A stretch of 57,698 bases of DNA from a bacterium. GTDB lineage: Bacteria; Latescibacterota; Latescibacteria; Latescibacterales; Latescibacteraceae. Made by a program: the position numbers and the translations under genes. The stretch spans positions 1-57,698 of the forward strand of contig JAJFUH010000063.1 of the NCBI GenBank assembly GCA_021372535.1. Reading direction: 5' to 3'. Shown in pieces: positions 17,712 to 26,173 of this stretch (its first letter is position 1; each line of letters starts with the position of its first letter). The notes below the pieces were generated by a model that was not told where the DNA came from, searched no databases, and saw only the letters and a list, made by a program, of their open reading frames with translations.

Positions 17712-18155
17712 ATGAAAGTATCGATGATTTTCGGCATCATCATTCTTATTGCGGTCTGTCTTTATGGAATGATGTCGGGTACGAGTTTGCTGCTCTTTAT
17801 CAATCCTCCGTCGCTGGTGATCGTGGTTGGGATACTTGTCGGCGGCATCCTTGTGCCGTTCGGATGTTCCATTCCGCTCAATGCCATGAAAAAAGCGCAT
17901 CAAAAAGAAGGGGTCGTCAATCCCGATGAGCTGAGACAGTACTTGCAGTTCTTCGATTACGCGTCACGGCTGTCGATAGGGGCCGGGATTGTCGGAACAC
18001 TTATCGGGATTACTCAAATGCTTGCCTTGATAAACGATCCGTCAATGATCGGTCCGTCGCTTGCCGTGGCGCTTCTGACAGCCTTCTATGGAGTGCTTTT
18101 GTCGGAGCTCGTATTCCGGCCCCTGAAACATGCGCTCATGTCAAAATCCGCCTGA
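17712..18155 (+). CDS. MotA/TolQ/ExbB-family proton-channel-like protein, orphan
   Basis: 147 residues from the ATG at 17712, which has a perfect AAGGAGG six bases upstream; earlier in-frame starts are rejected for that reason. Four hydrophobic segments are seen: about 3-23, 30-50 ('SLVIVVGILVGGILVPFG'), 94-112 ('GAGIVGTLIGITQMLALI') and 120-142. The C-terminal 'GTLIGITQML...GPSLAVALLTAFYGVLLSEL' is the MotA/ExbB channel signature. It is shorter than MotA (about 250-290), and the cytoplasmic loop carrying MotA's charged residues is much reduced. No MotB, ExbD or flagellar gene is adjacent. It may be a stand-alone relative, or its partner may be elsewhere. Confidence 0.65.
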   Translation: MKVSMIFGIIILIAVCLYGMMSGTSLLLFINPPSLVIVVGILVGGILVPFGCSIPLNAMKKAHQKEGVVNPDELRQYLQFFDYASRLSIGAGIVGTLIGITQMLALINDPSMIGPSLAVALLTAFYGVLLSELVFRPLKHALMSKSA

Positions 18156-18343
18156 TTGGGGTCGGTTGTAGCAGCGGAAGGTGCAGATTCAAAAACTGAT
18201 AGGGGCATACATTCGGACAGCCGGGGACGCGTATGAATATTGAAAGGTGAATAATGCGGGTACATTCCGTACGGTAATTGTGCAGGAATGAGGAGAGTTG
18301 TCAGCACTGATCGGCATGGTTTCTAAACTCAACGAGGATATTG

Positions 18344-19279
18344 ATGAAAACGTCAAGAAGGAAATTTATCGGATTGGCCGCAACATCGCTGGTATTGGCA
18401 GGCAGCGGCGTTTCAGAAGGAGCACGTGAAAAAAAGGCAGGCACAAACCAGATTCTGAATATCTATGACAACATGGTGGATAATCCCGGCGATGCGATTT
18501 CCCAGTGGGGATTTTCGACGTATATCACCTATAACGGACAAACCATTCTGTTCGATGCCGGCACCTGTCCGGATATCCTCGAGCACAACGCCAAAGCGCT
18601 TGGAGCCGATCTCGGCGCGGTAGACATCGCCGTTCTTTCGCACAGTCACTCCGATCATATTTTTGGCTTCGACTATTTTCTGAAGGTAAACAGGGATTTT
18701 ACGTTTTATGTACCCAACGATTTCACGCTCGGCGGGAAAATGACAGTGAAAGTTCCGGCACTAAAATCAGGGTCGGGAACAGCAGAGGCTGACAAAGAAT
18801 ATCCATGTGGTTTCATGTACCGTCATCCGAACACAACCATGGTGGAGGGGCATACGGATATCGGCGATGGCATACACCTTATAACGACATCGTCGCCATT
18901 GACAGGATGGTTCAACAAATACCCGCCCAACGAGACTGAGCCGCTGTTCATCGGATTACCGGAGCTTTCTCTTGCGCTGGACCGTCCGGATGGCCAGGTA
19001 ACGCTCATTTCCGGCTGCTCGCATTCAAAAATCGAAGAGATCGTAAAGGAGACGAAGAAACATCTGGGGAAGAATGTTGCTCTCGTTATCGGCGGATTCC
19101 ATCATGCGCCGTATTCCGCTGACCATGTCGTTACCGTAGCGAAGATGCTGAAGGACGAGCTGGGAGTACGACAGGTTGCCACATCGCACTGTACCGGTCA
19201 GAAGGCGGTCGGCATTTTTAAGGATGTGTACAAGGATGATTTCCTCAGAGCCGGTCTTGGCTCACGGCTGGCGTTGTAG
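18344..19279 (+). CDS. Tat-exported MBL-fold metallohydrolase (COG1237 type)
   Basis: 311 residues from the ATG at 18344; GAGG lies six bases upstream, and the in-frame TTG just before it is less likely. The N-terminus has a Tat signal ('SRRKFIGLAATSLVLAG'). The metallo-beta-lactamase core shows 'LSHSHSDHIFGFDYFL' (HxHxDH), 'ISGCSHSKIEEIV', 'VIGGFHHAP' and 'ATSHCTGQKA'. This order is that of COG1237 hydrolases, related to the archaeal methanopterin-pathway dihydropterin phosphate synthase, with metal ligands apparently intact. The function of bacterial secreted members is not settled. The gene is monocistronic, and the following gene converges on it. Confidence 0.75.
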   Translation: MKTSRRKFIGLAATSLVLAGSGVSEGAREKKAGTNQILNIYDNMVDNPGDAISQWGFSTYITYNGQTILFDAGTCPDILEHNAKALGADLGAVDIAVLSHSHSDHIFGFDYFLKVNRDFTFYVPNDFTLGGKMTVKVPALKSGSGTAEADKEYPCGFMYRHPNTTMVEGHTDIGDGIHLITTSSPLTGWFNKYPPNETEPLFIGLPELSLALDRPDGQVTLISGCSHSKIEEIVKETKKHLGKNVALVIGGFHHAPYSADHVVTVAKMLKDELGVRQVATSHCTGQKAVGIFKDVYKDDFLRAGLGSRLAL

Positions 19280-19372
19280 AGGATGAAAGTGAATCGATCT
19301 GTTATAACAGACCGGAGAGGGGAGACAATGGTTTTCATTTTCTCCCCCTAATGCCTTTCTTCTCATCTTATC

Positions 19373-19400
19373 ACTTGTGCCTTGTGCCTTATGCCTGTCT
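19373..19400. repeat. GGCATAA/GGCACAA repeat abutting a stop codon
   Basis: On the minus strand it reads AGACAGGCATAAGGCACAAG, beginning at the base right after the TAA of the DoxX-TIM-barrel gene. It is the shortest copy of the family. Confidence 0.65.
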
Positions 19401-20969
19401 TTAAGCTATCCACGGCCTCTGGCGCCGGAGTGTTTCGGACAGAACCTCGTTCGCGATGTTGACATCCTCCACGATCTGGAAATCATACATGCCGACACAG
19501 ATAAAATCCGCGCCATTGTCGAAAGCATAGGTAAATCCCTCCTTCGGCTCTATGGCGCCCGCGGCGAGAATCTTGTAGGCGATCCACGGCTGTTTCTGGG
19601 TCTTCATGATCTCGATGGTTCCCTCGGGGTCCGTGCACCAGATGTTGTCGTTTTCCGCCTCGCCGGGACGGGCCGACCAGTAGTCGGTCTTGTGGAGCGT
19701 TTTCATCCAGAAATCGGGTTCGAGCCCGATACCGAGGCATGCTTTCACCGTGTCGAGCGAATGTGCGCCGATGCCCGCCGGGAGCCCGTTCTGCCTGATG
19801 AGGTCGAGTGCCTTTCCGATATCCTCGACCTTTCCCTCTTTCGCCAGATTGTCCGCAATACCGCCGTGAACATAGCAGGCCGATGCGCCCGCGTCGATAG
19901 ACACCCTGATCCCGTCGAAAATATCTTTCCCGCCGCAGTCCGAGATGAACTGTATCTTCCCGATGTTCCGTTTCCAGTATTCGCCGATAACCCCGCACAG
20001 GACAGGATTGGTGAGAAAAGCGGTGATCCCGCACTTTTCGGCGAGCAGAAAGGTTTCGAATATCTTTGATTTGTGGTGGTAGGCCTTAACGAGCTTCGAG
20101 ACATAGATGAGGTCGCGTGAGTGCGCCCAGCCGCCGATGAGATTCCCGCCGAGGATGACCCTGCTCACTTCGAGATTGCGGATTTTCGCATGGGGAATCT
20201 GCCCTTTCAGGTCTTTGAGCGAGGCGAAGTTGAACGTTTTGATGGTTGCGCTCGAAATGGCATCGGGCCTGTTTTGAAGCTGTTTTTCCTCGTAGCTCTC
20301 CCAGCCGCGCTTCCTGAGAACCGCGATGACAAACGCCCCCAGGAATGGTACGGTCGCCAGGCTCTTGATCATCTCCCTGCGGCCGAGGAAGACTGGTGGT
20401 GCAGGTTTTACGCTGCTTTTTTCGGGTGCCGGTTCGCCTGCTGCGGGGGTGCTCTCCGACCGTTGCCGCCTCAACGCCATGATCAGCCGGTCGAGGCCGA
20501 ACATCCTGCCGGTGGGGAAAAAGACGAGGACACAGAGCGCGATGAGCTCGACAAGGTTTTTGTCCACATAGAGGTAACTCCCCTCGGTGATGACACCGAA
20601 GTCCATGCCGATGAACGGAGGATTTGCCACATAGTAGAGGAAAATGAGCACGATGCCGGAGATGCTGGCGATGCGGGTGAAACAGCCGAGGATAAGCCCG
20701 AGGCCGATGAGGGTCAGCCCCCACATGTTGAGGAGGTCGACGAGCCTCAGTGCGGACGGGTTGGCGGCTATCCAGTGGAACACTCCCGAAAAAATCCACT
20801 TCGATACCGAGAGGAAGCTCTGGGATGTCCAGCCGGGTGTATAGAGCTTGGAAATCCCCTCGTACAGGAAATGCCAGCCTATTGCAACGCGCAGAAGAAC
20901 AAGCATCGCCGTCTGGACAGTGGTCGCTGTCCGCGCCGATGGTGTTCCGGTGTTGGTGTGTTCGTTCAT
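19401..20969 (-). CDS. DoxX membrane domain fused to an aldo/keto-reductase-like TIM barrel
   Basis: 522 residues. Residues about 15-165 form a DoxX domain with four membrane segments ('LLRVAIGWHFLYEGISKLYT', 'WGLTLIGLGLILGCFTRIAS', 'LVELIALCVLVFFPTGRMFG'). Then comes a second, internal Tat-like signal ('GRREMIKSLATVPFLGAF', about 197-214). The C-terminal 290 residues ('NLEVSRVILGGNLIGG', 'IFETFLLAEKCGITAFLT', 'ISDCGG', 'ILAAGAIEPKEGFTYAF', 'FICVGMYDFQIVEDV') resemble an aldo/keto-reductase-type TIM barrel. Such barrels are common in Planctomycetes-like and Bacteroidota-like secretomes. The internal signal implies that the barrel sits outside the cytoplasm, tethered by DoxX. Substrate unknown. 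The ATG at 20969 is preceded by AAAGG. Confidence 0.6.
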   Translation of the reverse strand: MNEHTNTGTPSARTATTVQTAMLVLLRVAIGWHFLYEGISKLYTPGWTSQSFLSVSKWIFSGVFHWIAANPSALRLVDLLNMWGLTLIGLGLILGCFTRIASISGIVLIFLYYVANPPFIGMDFGVITEGSYLYVDKNLVELIALCVLVFFPTGRMFGLDRLIMALRRQRSESTPAAGEPAPEKSSVKPAPPVFLGRREMIKSLATVPFLGAFVIAVLRKRGWESYEEKQLQNRPDAISSATIKTFNFASLKDLKGQIPHAKIRNLEVSRVILGGNLIGGWAHSRDLIYVSKLVKAYHHKSKIFETFLLAEKCGITAFLTNPVLCGVIGEYWKRNIGKIQFISDCGGKDIFDGIRVSIDAGASACYVHGGIADNLAKEGKVEDIGKALDLIRQNGLPAGIGAHSLDTVKACLGIGLEPDFWMKTLHKTDYWSARPGEAENDNIWCTDPEGTIEIMKTQKQPWIAYKILAAGAIEPKEGFTYAFDNGADFICVGMYDFQIVEDVNIANEVLSETLRRQRPWIA

Positions 20970-20998
20970 AAGGTAAACCTTTCATGAGATGTGTCCCA

Positions 20999-21130
20999 CG
21001 GCGTTGCCCGGCATTGAAATGCCGGTCTACTGTCGGAAAGTCCCTTCGGGACTCCATGACTCCGCCGATTCACCCGTATGAGTGCCGGAGGCACTTTTCG
21101 GAAATAGCCCGGGGATTCATCCCCGGGTGT
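20999..21130. repeat. Interspersed 'GGCATTGAAATGCC...GACTCCAT' repeat
   Basis: Several small hairpins in a row: CCCGGCATTGAAATGCCGG, GTCCCTTCGGGAC, GTGCCGGAGGCAC and CCCGGGGATTCATCCCCGGG. The first two recur at about 22782-22830 after another gene pair. The last hairpin lies directly next to the stop of the following minus-strand gene and could act in transcript ending. Confidence 0.6.
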
Positions 21131-21134
21131 TCTT

Positions 21135-22625
21135 TCACTGGAGGAACTGCACCTCCATGTCGTCGAACCATGTCGTCCCGCTGCCGTCCTGCTGGAGCAT
21201 GAACATGAGGCATCCGATCTCCCTCGGATACGCCACCGGCTGCGGCACCTCGATTTCGAGCTTTGTCCAGCCGTTCGTTCCCGTCAGGCGCTTTGCGGTC
21301 AGAATCGGGTATATCTGCGGCGAATTCGGTACATGGTACTGCACCGCGAGCGTCGAACCGCGTCCTGTTACCGTATCGGTTTTCACCCAGCAGGAGACCC
21401 GGAAGCCTTTGCACGGCGTCCATGGTTCCATGTAGTACCCCTCGCCGTCACCCTCGGATGTGCGCCAGCGGGTGAGCCCCGGCTCCTTTTTCGAAATCTT
21501 GAGGGAATACGAGTCGTTGCGGCCCGATGTTCTGTCCCATTCGGCGCCGTTGCCCTCGATCAGCCAGGGGAACGGGTCGGTCTTTCCCGGGTAGGAATCT
21601 ACGAGCCTGAGCCCCTTGTCGAAGGTCGAGATGCGCTCGTACACCGGGAGCTCTTTTTTACCCTTCAGCTCGTTGTCACGGAGCGGGGGAACGACGCCCG
21701 CCTTAAGCAGTGCCTCAGCCTGTTGAGCCGGGCACCGGAAGATGCGGTACCGGCTCCGGACACTGCTGAAAAGCTCGTCGGCGGTGAAGGCGCGGCTCAG
21801 ATGAAGGTCATAACCCCACCAGCAGATACCGATGGACGACTTTTCTGCGGTGTCTCCCACGAACTGGATCGCGGGATTGCCGTCCGGCTCGAACGCGGTG
21901 AGGAACATCCCGTCGCGTTTAAGCCTGATGCCGCCTTTATGGGAGGTCACGAAATGGTTGACCGGAATCGAACAGACCGTGCCGTTCTGCGCCTCGTAAA
22001 CAAAGCGCTGGTACCGCTTCTGCCACATGCCCGTGAATTCGAGCGCCGGTCCCGGACACCCCGTAAGCCACGGGTCTGCGAACTCGACCGATGGAGGGGA
22101 ATCGTTGAACAGCTCCGGGCTGTTGAAAGTCAGTTCCACCTGGAAATCATAGACGTATGTTTCGCGCCCGCTGTCCCATGTCAGGGTGAGAATACGTTTC
22201 GATGTGGCTATCCCGGTCTGGTCCCCGGTCACGAAGGTTACGGTGAGACGGTCGGTGCCCTGGCCCTCGATATCGAGGTCGAGGAGACGGTCGGTGACGA
22301 TGTGTCCGCACTTGCAGTAGAGCTGCACCGCCTCGACCAGGGGAGCGCCGTCCGGTGTGAGCCTGAGGTGCCTGAGGAGCGGGGGCTTGGAAACCATATT
22401 GAAAAACATGAGCTGTTCCGCGGGCTGCTCGATTATCCGCTGTTCGAACAGGGCGATGGGTATGTCGCCATCGTAAATCCACTGTTCGGGATTGACCGCC
22501 CCGCCGCGGTGCTGCCAGGTGAATACCGGCGTATGGTTCCCCGCGGCATATGAGACCCCGGCTGCCAGAAGCAGCGACAACACTGCAATCCATACCGCCG
22601 CATGAAGCGTTCGCAATGATTTCAT
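21135..22625 (-). CDS. Secreted protein of unknown function with C-terminal carbohydrate-binding-like domain
   Basis: 496 residues from the ATG at 22625; an upstream extension to 22790 runs through a repeat and is rejected. A signal peptide is present (about 1-27, 'VLSLLLAAGVSYAAG'). The middle (about 30-330) is rich in beta strands with motifs such as 'FTWQHRGGAVNPEQW', 'DIEGQGTDRLTVTFVTG' and 'SIGICWWGYDLHL', with no family recognised. The last 150 residues ('NDSYSLKISKKEPG', 'FRVSCWVKTDTVTG', 'GWTKLEIEVPQP', 'GTTWFDDMEVQFL') look like a CBM4/9/16-type jelly roll, also seen at the N-terminus of the lyase at the left edge. It shares direction with the heparinase gene upstream, about 320 bases away, so a joint role in glycan handling is possible. 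Confidence 0.6.
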   Translation of the reverse strand: MKSLRTLHAAVWIAVLSLLLAAGVSYAAGNHTPVFTWQHRGGAVNPEQWIYDGDIPIALFEQRIIEQPAEQLMFFNMVSKPPLLRHLRLTPDGAPLVEAVQLYCKCGHIVTDRLLDLDIEGQGTDRLTVTFVTGDQTGIATSKRILTLTWDSGRETYVYDFQVELTFNSPELFNDSPPSVEFADPWLTGCPGPALEFTGMWQKRYQRFVYEAQNGTVCSIPVNHFVTSHKGGIRLKRDGMFLTAFEPDGNPAIQFVGDTAEKSSIGICWWGYDLHLSRAFTADELFSSVRSRYRIFRCPAQQAEALLKAGVVPPLRDNELKGKKELPVYERISTFDKGLRLVDSYPGKTDPFPWLIEGNGAEWDRTSGRNDSYSLKISKKEPGLTRWRTSEGDGEGYYMEPWTPCKGFRVSCWVKTDTVTGRGSTLAVQYHVPNSPQIYPILTAKRLTGTNGWTKLEIEVPQPVAYPREIGCLMFMLQQDGSGTTWFDDMEVQFLQ

Positions 22626-22944
22626 ATCCGTTAACCGCCTTTCATGAGTTGAAATGACGTCATAGTGTATTGTGCATAGTAGAGCGGAAGATGCCGAAAC
22701 ACGTTCGGCATGACCGTCATCCTGAACTTGTTTCATGATCTTCTTTATATACAATGACATATGGCATCCTGACCTGTTTCCGCCCGGCATTGAAATGCCG
22801 GTCTATTACCGGGAAGTCCCTGACGGGACTCATTTTCCCTTTGTCTCTCAGTACCTTTGTCCCTTAGTACCTTGTTTTTTCCCTTATGCCTTTTCCCTTG
22901 TGCCTTGTGCCTTATGCCTGCCCCTTATGCCTTATGCCTGTCTT
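22626..22944. repeat. Repeat-filled gap: palindromic blocks and GGCATAA/GGCACAA tract
   Basis: From the right: the GGCATAA/GGCACAA family runs from about 22881 to 22944, starting (minus strand) AAGACAGGCATAAGGCATAA directly after the heparinase TAA. A 'GGCATTGAAATGCC...GTCCCTGACGGGAC' block follows at about 22782-22830, then a 'CCTGAACTTGTTTCATGATC' block at about 22716-22740. Only short non-repeat spacers remain. Confidence 0.6.
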
Positions 22945-24990
22945 TTACTTCAACACTAATCCTTCCGCCGTCCTGCCGAAATCGTACCGGTGACGTTTGC
23001 CGCCGGCTGTGAATGTCACGGTCGCGTCGTTCTTTCCGGAAGACAGCTTCAGCGATTTAGCGATGGCTTTCGCTTCCTTTTCGCTCTCGACCGGAAGGAT
23101 GACATGCGCTACGACCGTGGTGTTCCTGCCCGCCTTTACAACTGTGCCGTAATAAGGGTCCCAGCGCACCTCGGCATTCTGCATGAACGCCTGGATGCGG
23201 TGTTTACCCGGCCTGAACTCGATTTTCCCGGATGCTGCGGGAATGAGCGCCATGTCGCCCTTTTCGCCGTTCAGGAGCACATAGCCGTCCATGACTTTCT
23301 CCTCGACCTCCGAGTGGAAGCGAACCTCGATTTCCGCATTCGTATCGGCGGCGACCTCGTCCACCACCACGGTGATGAGCGGCTTGTCGTACACGATGTG
23401 ACGACGCCAGCCTTTCATCTCTTTTTTCGGATATGCGCCGGAGGGGTCCATGCAGAGGTAGTCGCGGTCTGCTCCCGGCCTGAATTCGAGTATCCTGCCG
23501 CCGAAGGGGCCGCTCCATTGCTTGTCCTTGTGTTTCATCGGTTCCTGGAGCTCGCCGTTCACGAAGACGACGTTGTGGCCGACACTCGTTGCCTGCGGAT
23601 AGCTCCAGCGCTCCTCCTGGAAATAGTGCTCGTCGTACGGCGCCCGCTTCATCTCGGAGATGTATCCCGCGCCGCGCCAGTAAACGAGGAATGTGCCGCA
23701 GTCGAGGTGCCCGTGATGGGGATCGTCGTGGAAACCTGCCTTCGCGGCGATGACAACCTTCTCCGGGTCGGTGAAATCGCTCCGCATCACCGCCCAGTCG
23801 ATGGTCCTGAAGTGGTGCGACAGATGGTCGGGCAGACCGGGTTCGACCGTACTCTTCGGCCAGATGATGTCGAACATGCCCGATCCCTTGCCGAGGATGG
23901 TATCGCGGTACCAGACTGCTTCACGGCTGCCGGTTTCCGACGCGAGCTTGTTGTAGTAGTATGTTCTGCCGACCGGGCCGTCGCCCGAATCCTCGAAATT
24001 GACCGTCCTGTTCGGCGGAATGAGGTTGAAGAGCGGGCAGTTGACCGTATTTTTCGCCAGCTTCGGGTGTTTGAACAGGTTGTATTTCCCGCCGCTCATG
24101 CGGTTGAGCGCGTCGGCGAACATCGCCGATGTCGAGGTGCCGTAATACCAGTAGGAGCACCCTTCCTGCCAGCCGCCGTCCTCGTCGATCTGGTCGAGCA
24201 TCTTGCCGATGCGGTTGTAGGACTCGGCGACGACATCATAGACACGACGGTCATCGGAGAGAATGGAGAGCGCCGCGATGCCGATCCCCGAGTTGCACAC
24301 GCCCGCCCAGTTGCACCGGAACGCGCTCGACCACCAGAGAAATTCGTAGTTTCCCTTTACGGTCAATATGGCTTTTTCGAGGAGCGCCCCCCTGATACGA
24401 TCGCGCTGCGCCTTGTCGAGAACGGGGTAGAGCCAGTCGAACACCGTGGCGATATCGCGGGCCGTCTCGGCTGTCCAGAGGTCGCACCCGAAGCTCACCT
24501 GGTCGTCGGGAACATTCCACGGCCATACCCGGGTGTAGATAATGGGGAACTGGTGATACCGTGTCGACCAGCACTCGATGTCGCAGACCGCGTCGGCATA
24601 CTCGAAGGATTTCTCGGCGTATTTCCGCTCCCCGGTCATCTGGTACACGAAGGCGAGATTCAGGGCGGCGTCGGTGTACGAGCGCTGGTAACCCGCCCGT
24701 GGATTGCTGCCGGTGAAGTTGGGATTCTTGGGCTGAACCGGAACCTCGGGCTCGATCGTCTTTTCGAGCAGGCGGTCTGCCTCCTCCCGCAGTTTTTTCA
24801 TGATCCCGCCGCTTTCGGGATCGCTCTGAATCCGTTCGAGTATCGCGGGTTTGTCCTGCGCGGAGAAGTAGAGGTACGGGTGTTCGGGTTTATCCGGCAG
24901 GGCAGACTGAATGTCCTGCGAAGTTATATCTGCGGCTGCTTGCGATACGGCCGCTGCGAGTATCAATGCGAAAACGAGCGCGTATTTCAT
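22945..24990 (-). CDS. Heparinase II/III-family polysaccharide lyase, secreted
   Basis: 681 residues from the ATG at 24990, chosen because GAGGAGG stands six bases upstream; a start five codons earlier lacks an SD. Signal peptide about 1-20. The alpha/alpha toroid (about 35-370) contains 'FGCDLWTAETARDIATVFDW', 'WWSSAFRCNWAGVCNSGIG' and 'GWQEGCSYWYYGTSTS'. These are places where heparinase-II-like enzymes carry the catalytic Tyr and Asn/His. The beta-sandwich part has 'DDPHHGHLDCGTFLVYWRG' and 'YDKPLITVVVDEV', matching the Heparinase_II_III domain with its metal-site histidines. It likely cleaves a uronic-acid-containing polysaccharide in the periplasm or outside. Exact PL family and substrate are not determinable by eye. 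The repeat tract starts right at the stop. Confidence 0.85.
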   Translation of the reverse strand: MKYALVFALILAAAVSQAAADITSQDIQSALPDKPEHPYLYFSAQDKPAILERIQSDPESGGIMKKLREEADRLLEKTIEPEVPVQPKNPNFTGSNPRAGYQRSYTDAALNLAFVYQMTGERKYAEKSFEYADAVCDIECWSTRYHQFPIIYTRVWPWNVPDDQVSFGCDLWTAETARDIATVFDWLYPVLDKAQRDRIRGALLEKAILTVKGNYEFLWWSSAFRCNWAGVCNSGIGIAALSILSDDRRVYDVVAESYNRIGKMLDQIDEDGGWQEGCSYWYYGTSTSAMFADALNRMSGGKYNLFKHPKLAKNTVNCPLFNLIPPNRTVNFEDSGDGPVGRTYYYNKLASETGSREAVWYRDTILGKGSGMFDIIWPKSTVEPGLPDHLSHHFRTIDWAVMRSDFTDPEKVVIAAKAGFHDDPHHGHLDCGTFLVYWRGAGYISEMKRAPYDEHYFQEERWSYPQATSVGHNVVFVNGELQEPMKHKDKQWSGPFGGRILEFRPGADRDYLCMDPSGAYPKKEMKGWRRHIVYDKPLITVVVDEVAADTNAEIEVRFHSEVEEKVMDGYVLLNGEKGDMALIPAASGKIEFRPGKHRIQAFMQNAEVRWDPYYGTVVKAGRNTTVVAHVILPVESEKEAKAIAKSLKLSSGKNDATVTFTAGGKRHRYDFGRTAEGLVLK

Positions 24991-25568
24991 GGAACGCCTC
25001 CTCACGCCGAAGTTACGGCAGTTTGTGCGTGCGATATGCCATTGGATATGATTGTTGTCCCTCTTCTCTACCCGAACTCACCCCTGGCCCCTCTCTTGCC
25101 ACAAGAGAGGGGAAGCGCCACCAACATCTATTTTATCAAAGTGTTATACGCGGGGTGAGTTTCCATAATGAATAATAGCAATATCATGTTTTACTGTAAA
25201 CAACAAGATATTCAAAATTTTTTACCGGCCTGTTCTTGTATTCCTCTATTATAATGAGTTTGCGGTGAGGGGGAAAATAGTTTCTCGCGGCATATTAACA
25301 CATCCGCCGCCCGAATTCCCCCCTAAAACTGTTTACCCGGGATTTCCATGATCAGCCGGATGACCGCGATTAAAAAATCCGGGTAATCTCTTAATCCCGG
25401 CAATCCCGGTTCCGGGTATTGTCCTTGTTGGGGGTACCATAGGGAACAATATTTTTGTAATAATGATTTATTTTATACTTGTTATTCGATGAAAATTGTT
25501 ATAATGAGCATTAATGGGAAAAAAATCAGATTTGCATATCAATTCCTCAAATAACCGGAGGGGGAATT
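24991..25568. other. Intergenic region, repeat fragments, possible promoter
   Basis: 578 bases. A CCCCTCTCTTGCCACAAGAGAGGGG hairpin block is at about 25088-25113. A diverged 'ATGATCAGCCGGATGACC...AATCCCGG' repeat lies at about 25340-25420. Close to the next gene, TTGTTA (25479-25484) and TATAAT (25500-25505) form a promoter-like pair, but the 15-base spacing is short. No gene is seen. Confidence 0.35.
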
Positions 25569-26087
25569 ATGAGTGACTTTACACATGTGAACTTTCTTGA
25601 AACCGATATCGGTAGAATCAAAGCAGAAAATAAGTTTATCGATAGTTTCGTTGATCTTTCCGGCCATGTGACGTATCAGGACAACAACACAAATTTTTAT
25701 TTTTGGGGTAAGGATCCACTGGGAGGTGGAAATATAATATATGGCAGTTATGAAAATATTGAATTACAAGGACTTAAACAGCGGGCTTTGAAAATGATTT
25801 CTTCTTCAAATGTATCTTTGGTAATGAATGTAGAAATAAAGTGTACGGCAATAAGCGCTCAAAGACTGTGTGTAGGGATTATAGATATTAAGTCTGAAAA
25901 ATACAATCATATCGGTGAAAAATCAGTCAATGGTTTGACAACGGTAGGATTATCCAAAAAATTCGATTTTAAAAAAAATCAGGATTTTGTTTTGATTGTA
26001 TGGCAGGGAGATATCGGAGATTTCATACACATATTCGATCAGAATAACCCGAATTGGAAAAATGTTGTAAATTTCAGCTTTCATTGA
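25569..26087 (+). CDS. AT-rich orphan gene, function unknown
   Basis: 172 residues, no family recognised. The ATG has GGAGGGGG about five bases upstream, so translation is likely. No signal peptide or membrane segment is seen. The sequence alternates short hydrophobic strands ('VSLVMNVEIKCTA', 'RLCVGIIDIKSEKY', 'DFVLIVWQGDIGDFIHIF'), suggesting a compact beta-sandwich. Codon use (AAA, ATA, TTT-rich) and base composition are far more AT-rich than neighbouring genes, hinting at recent acquisition. It is preceded by a possible promoter and followed by a short gap before a methyltransferase gene. Confidence 0.5.
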   Translation: MSDFTHVNFLETDIGRIKAENKFIDSFVDLSGHVTYQDNNTNFYFWGKDPLGGGNIIYGSYENIELQGLKQRALKMISSSNVSLVMNVEIKCTAISAQRLCVGIIDIKSEKYNHIGEKSVNGLTTVGLSKKFDFKKNQDFVLIVWQGDIGDFIHIFDQNNPNWKNVVNFSFH

Positions 26088-26173
26088 GATAACAGAAAAT
26101 GGCAAATCAACGCGGATACCAATTTTACTTTCGCGACATTTAACTGATTATTTACACCGTTTCTTCAATCATT

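Noticed and set aside
21333-22553. 406-codon plus-strand frame
   Set aside because: Antisense shadow of the secreted CBM-like protein; no SD and no recognisable motifs.
22626-22790. N-terminal extension of the secreted CBM-like protein
   Set aside because: It translates the 'CCTGAACTTGTTTCATGATC' repeat and lies before a clear signal peptide starting at 22625.
22990-25158. 722-codon plus-strand frame opposite the heparinase gene
   Set aside because: It is an antisense shadow of a GC-rich gene with clear heparinase motifs; arginine/valine-rich composition and no SD.
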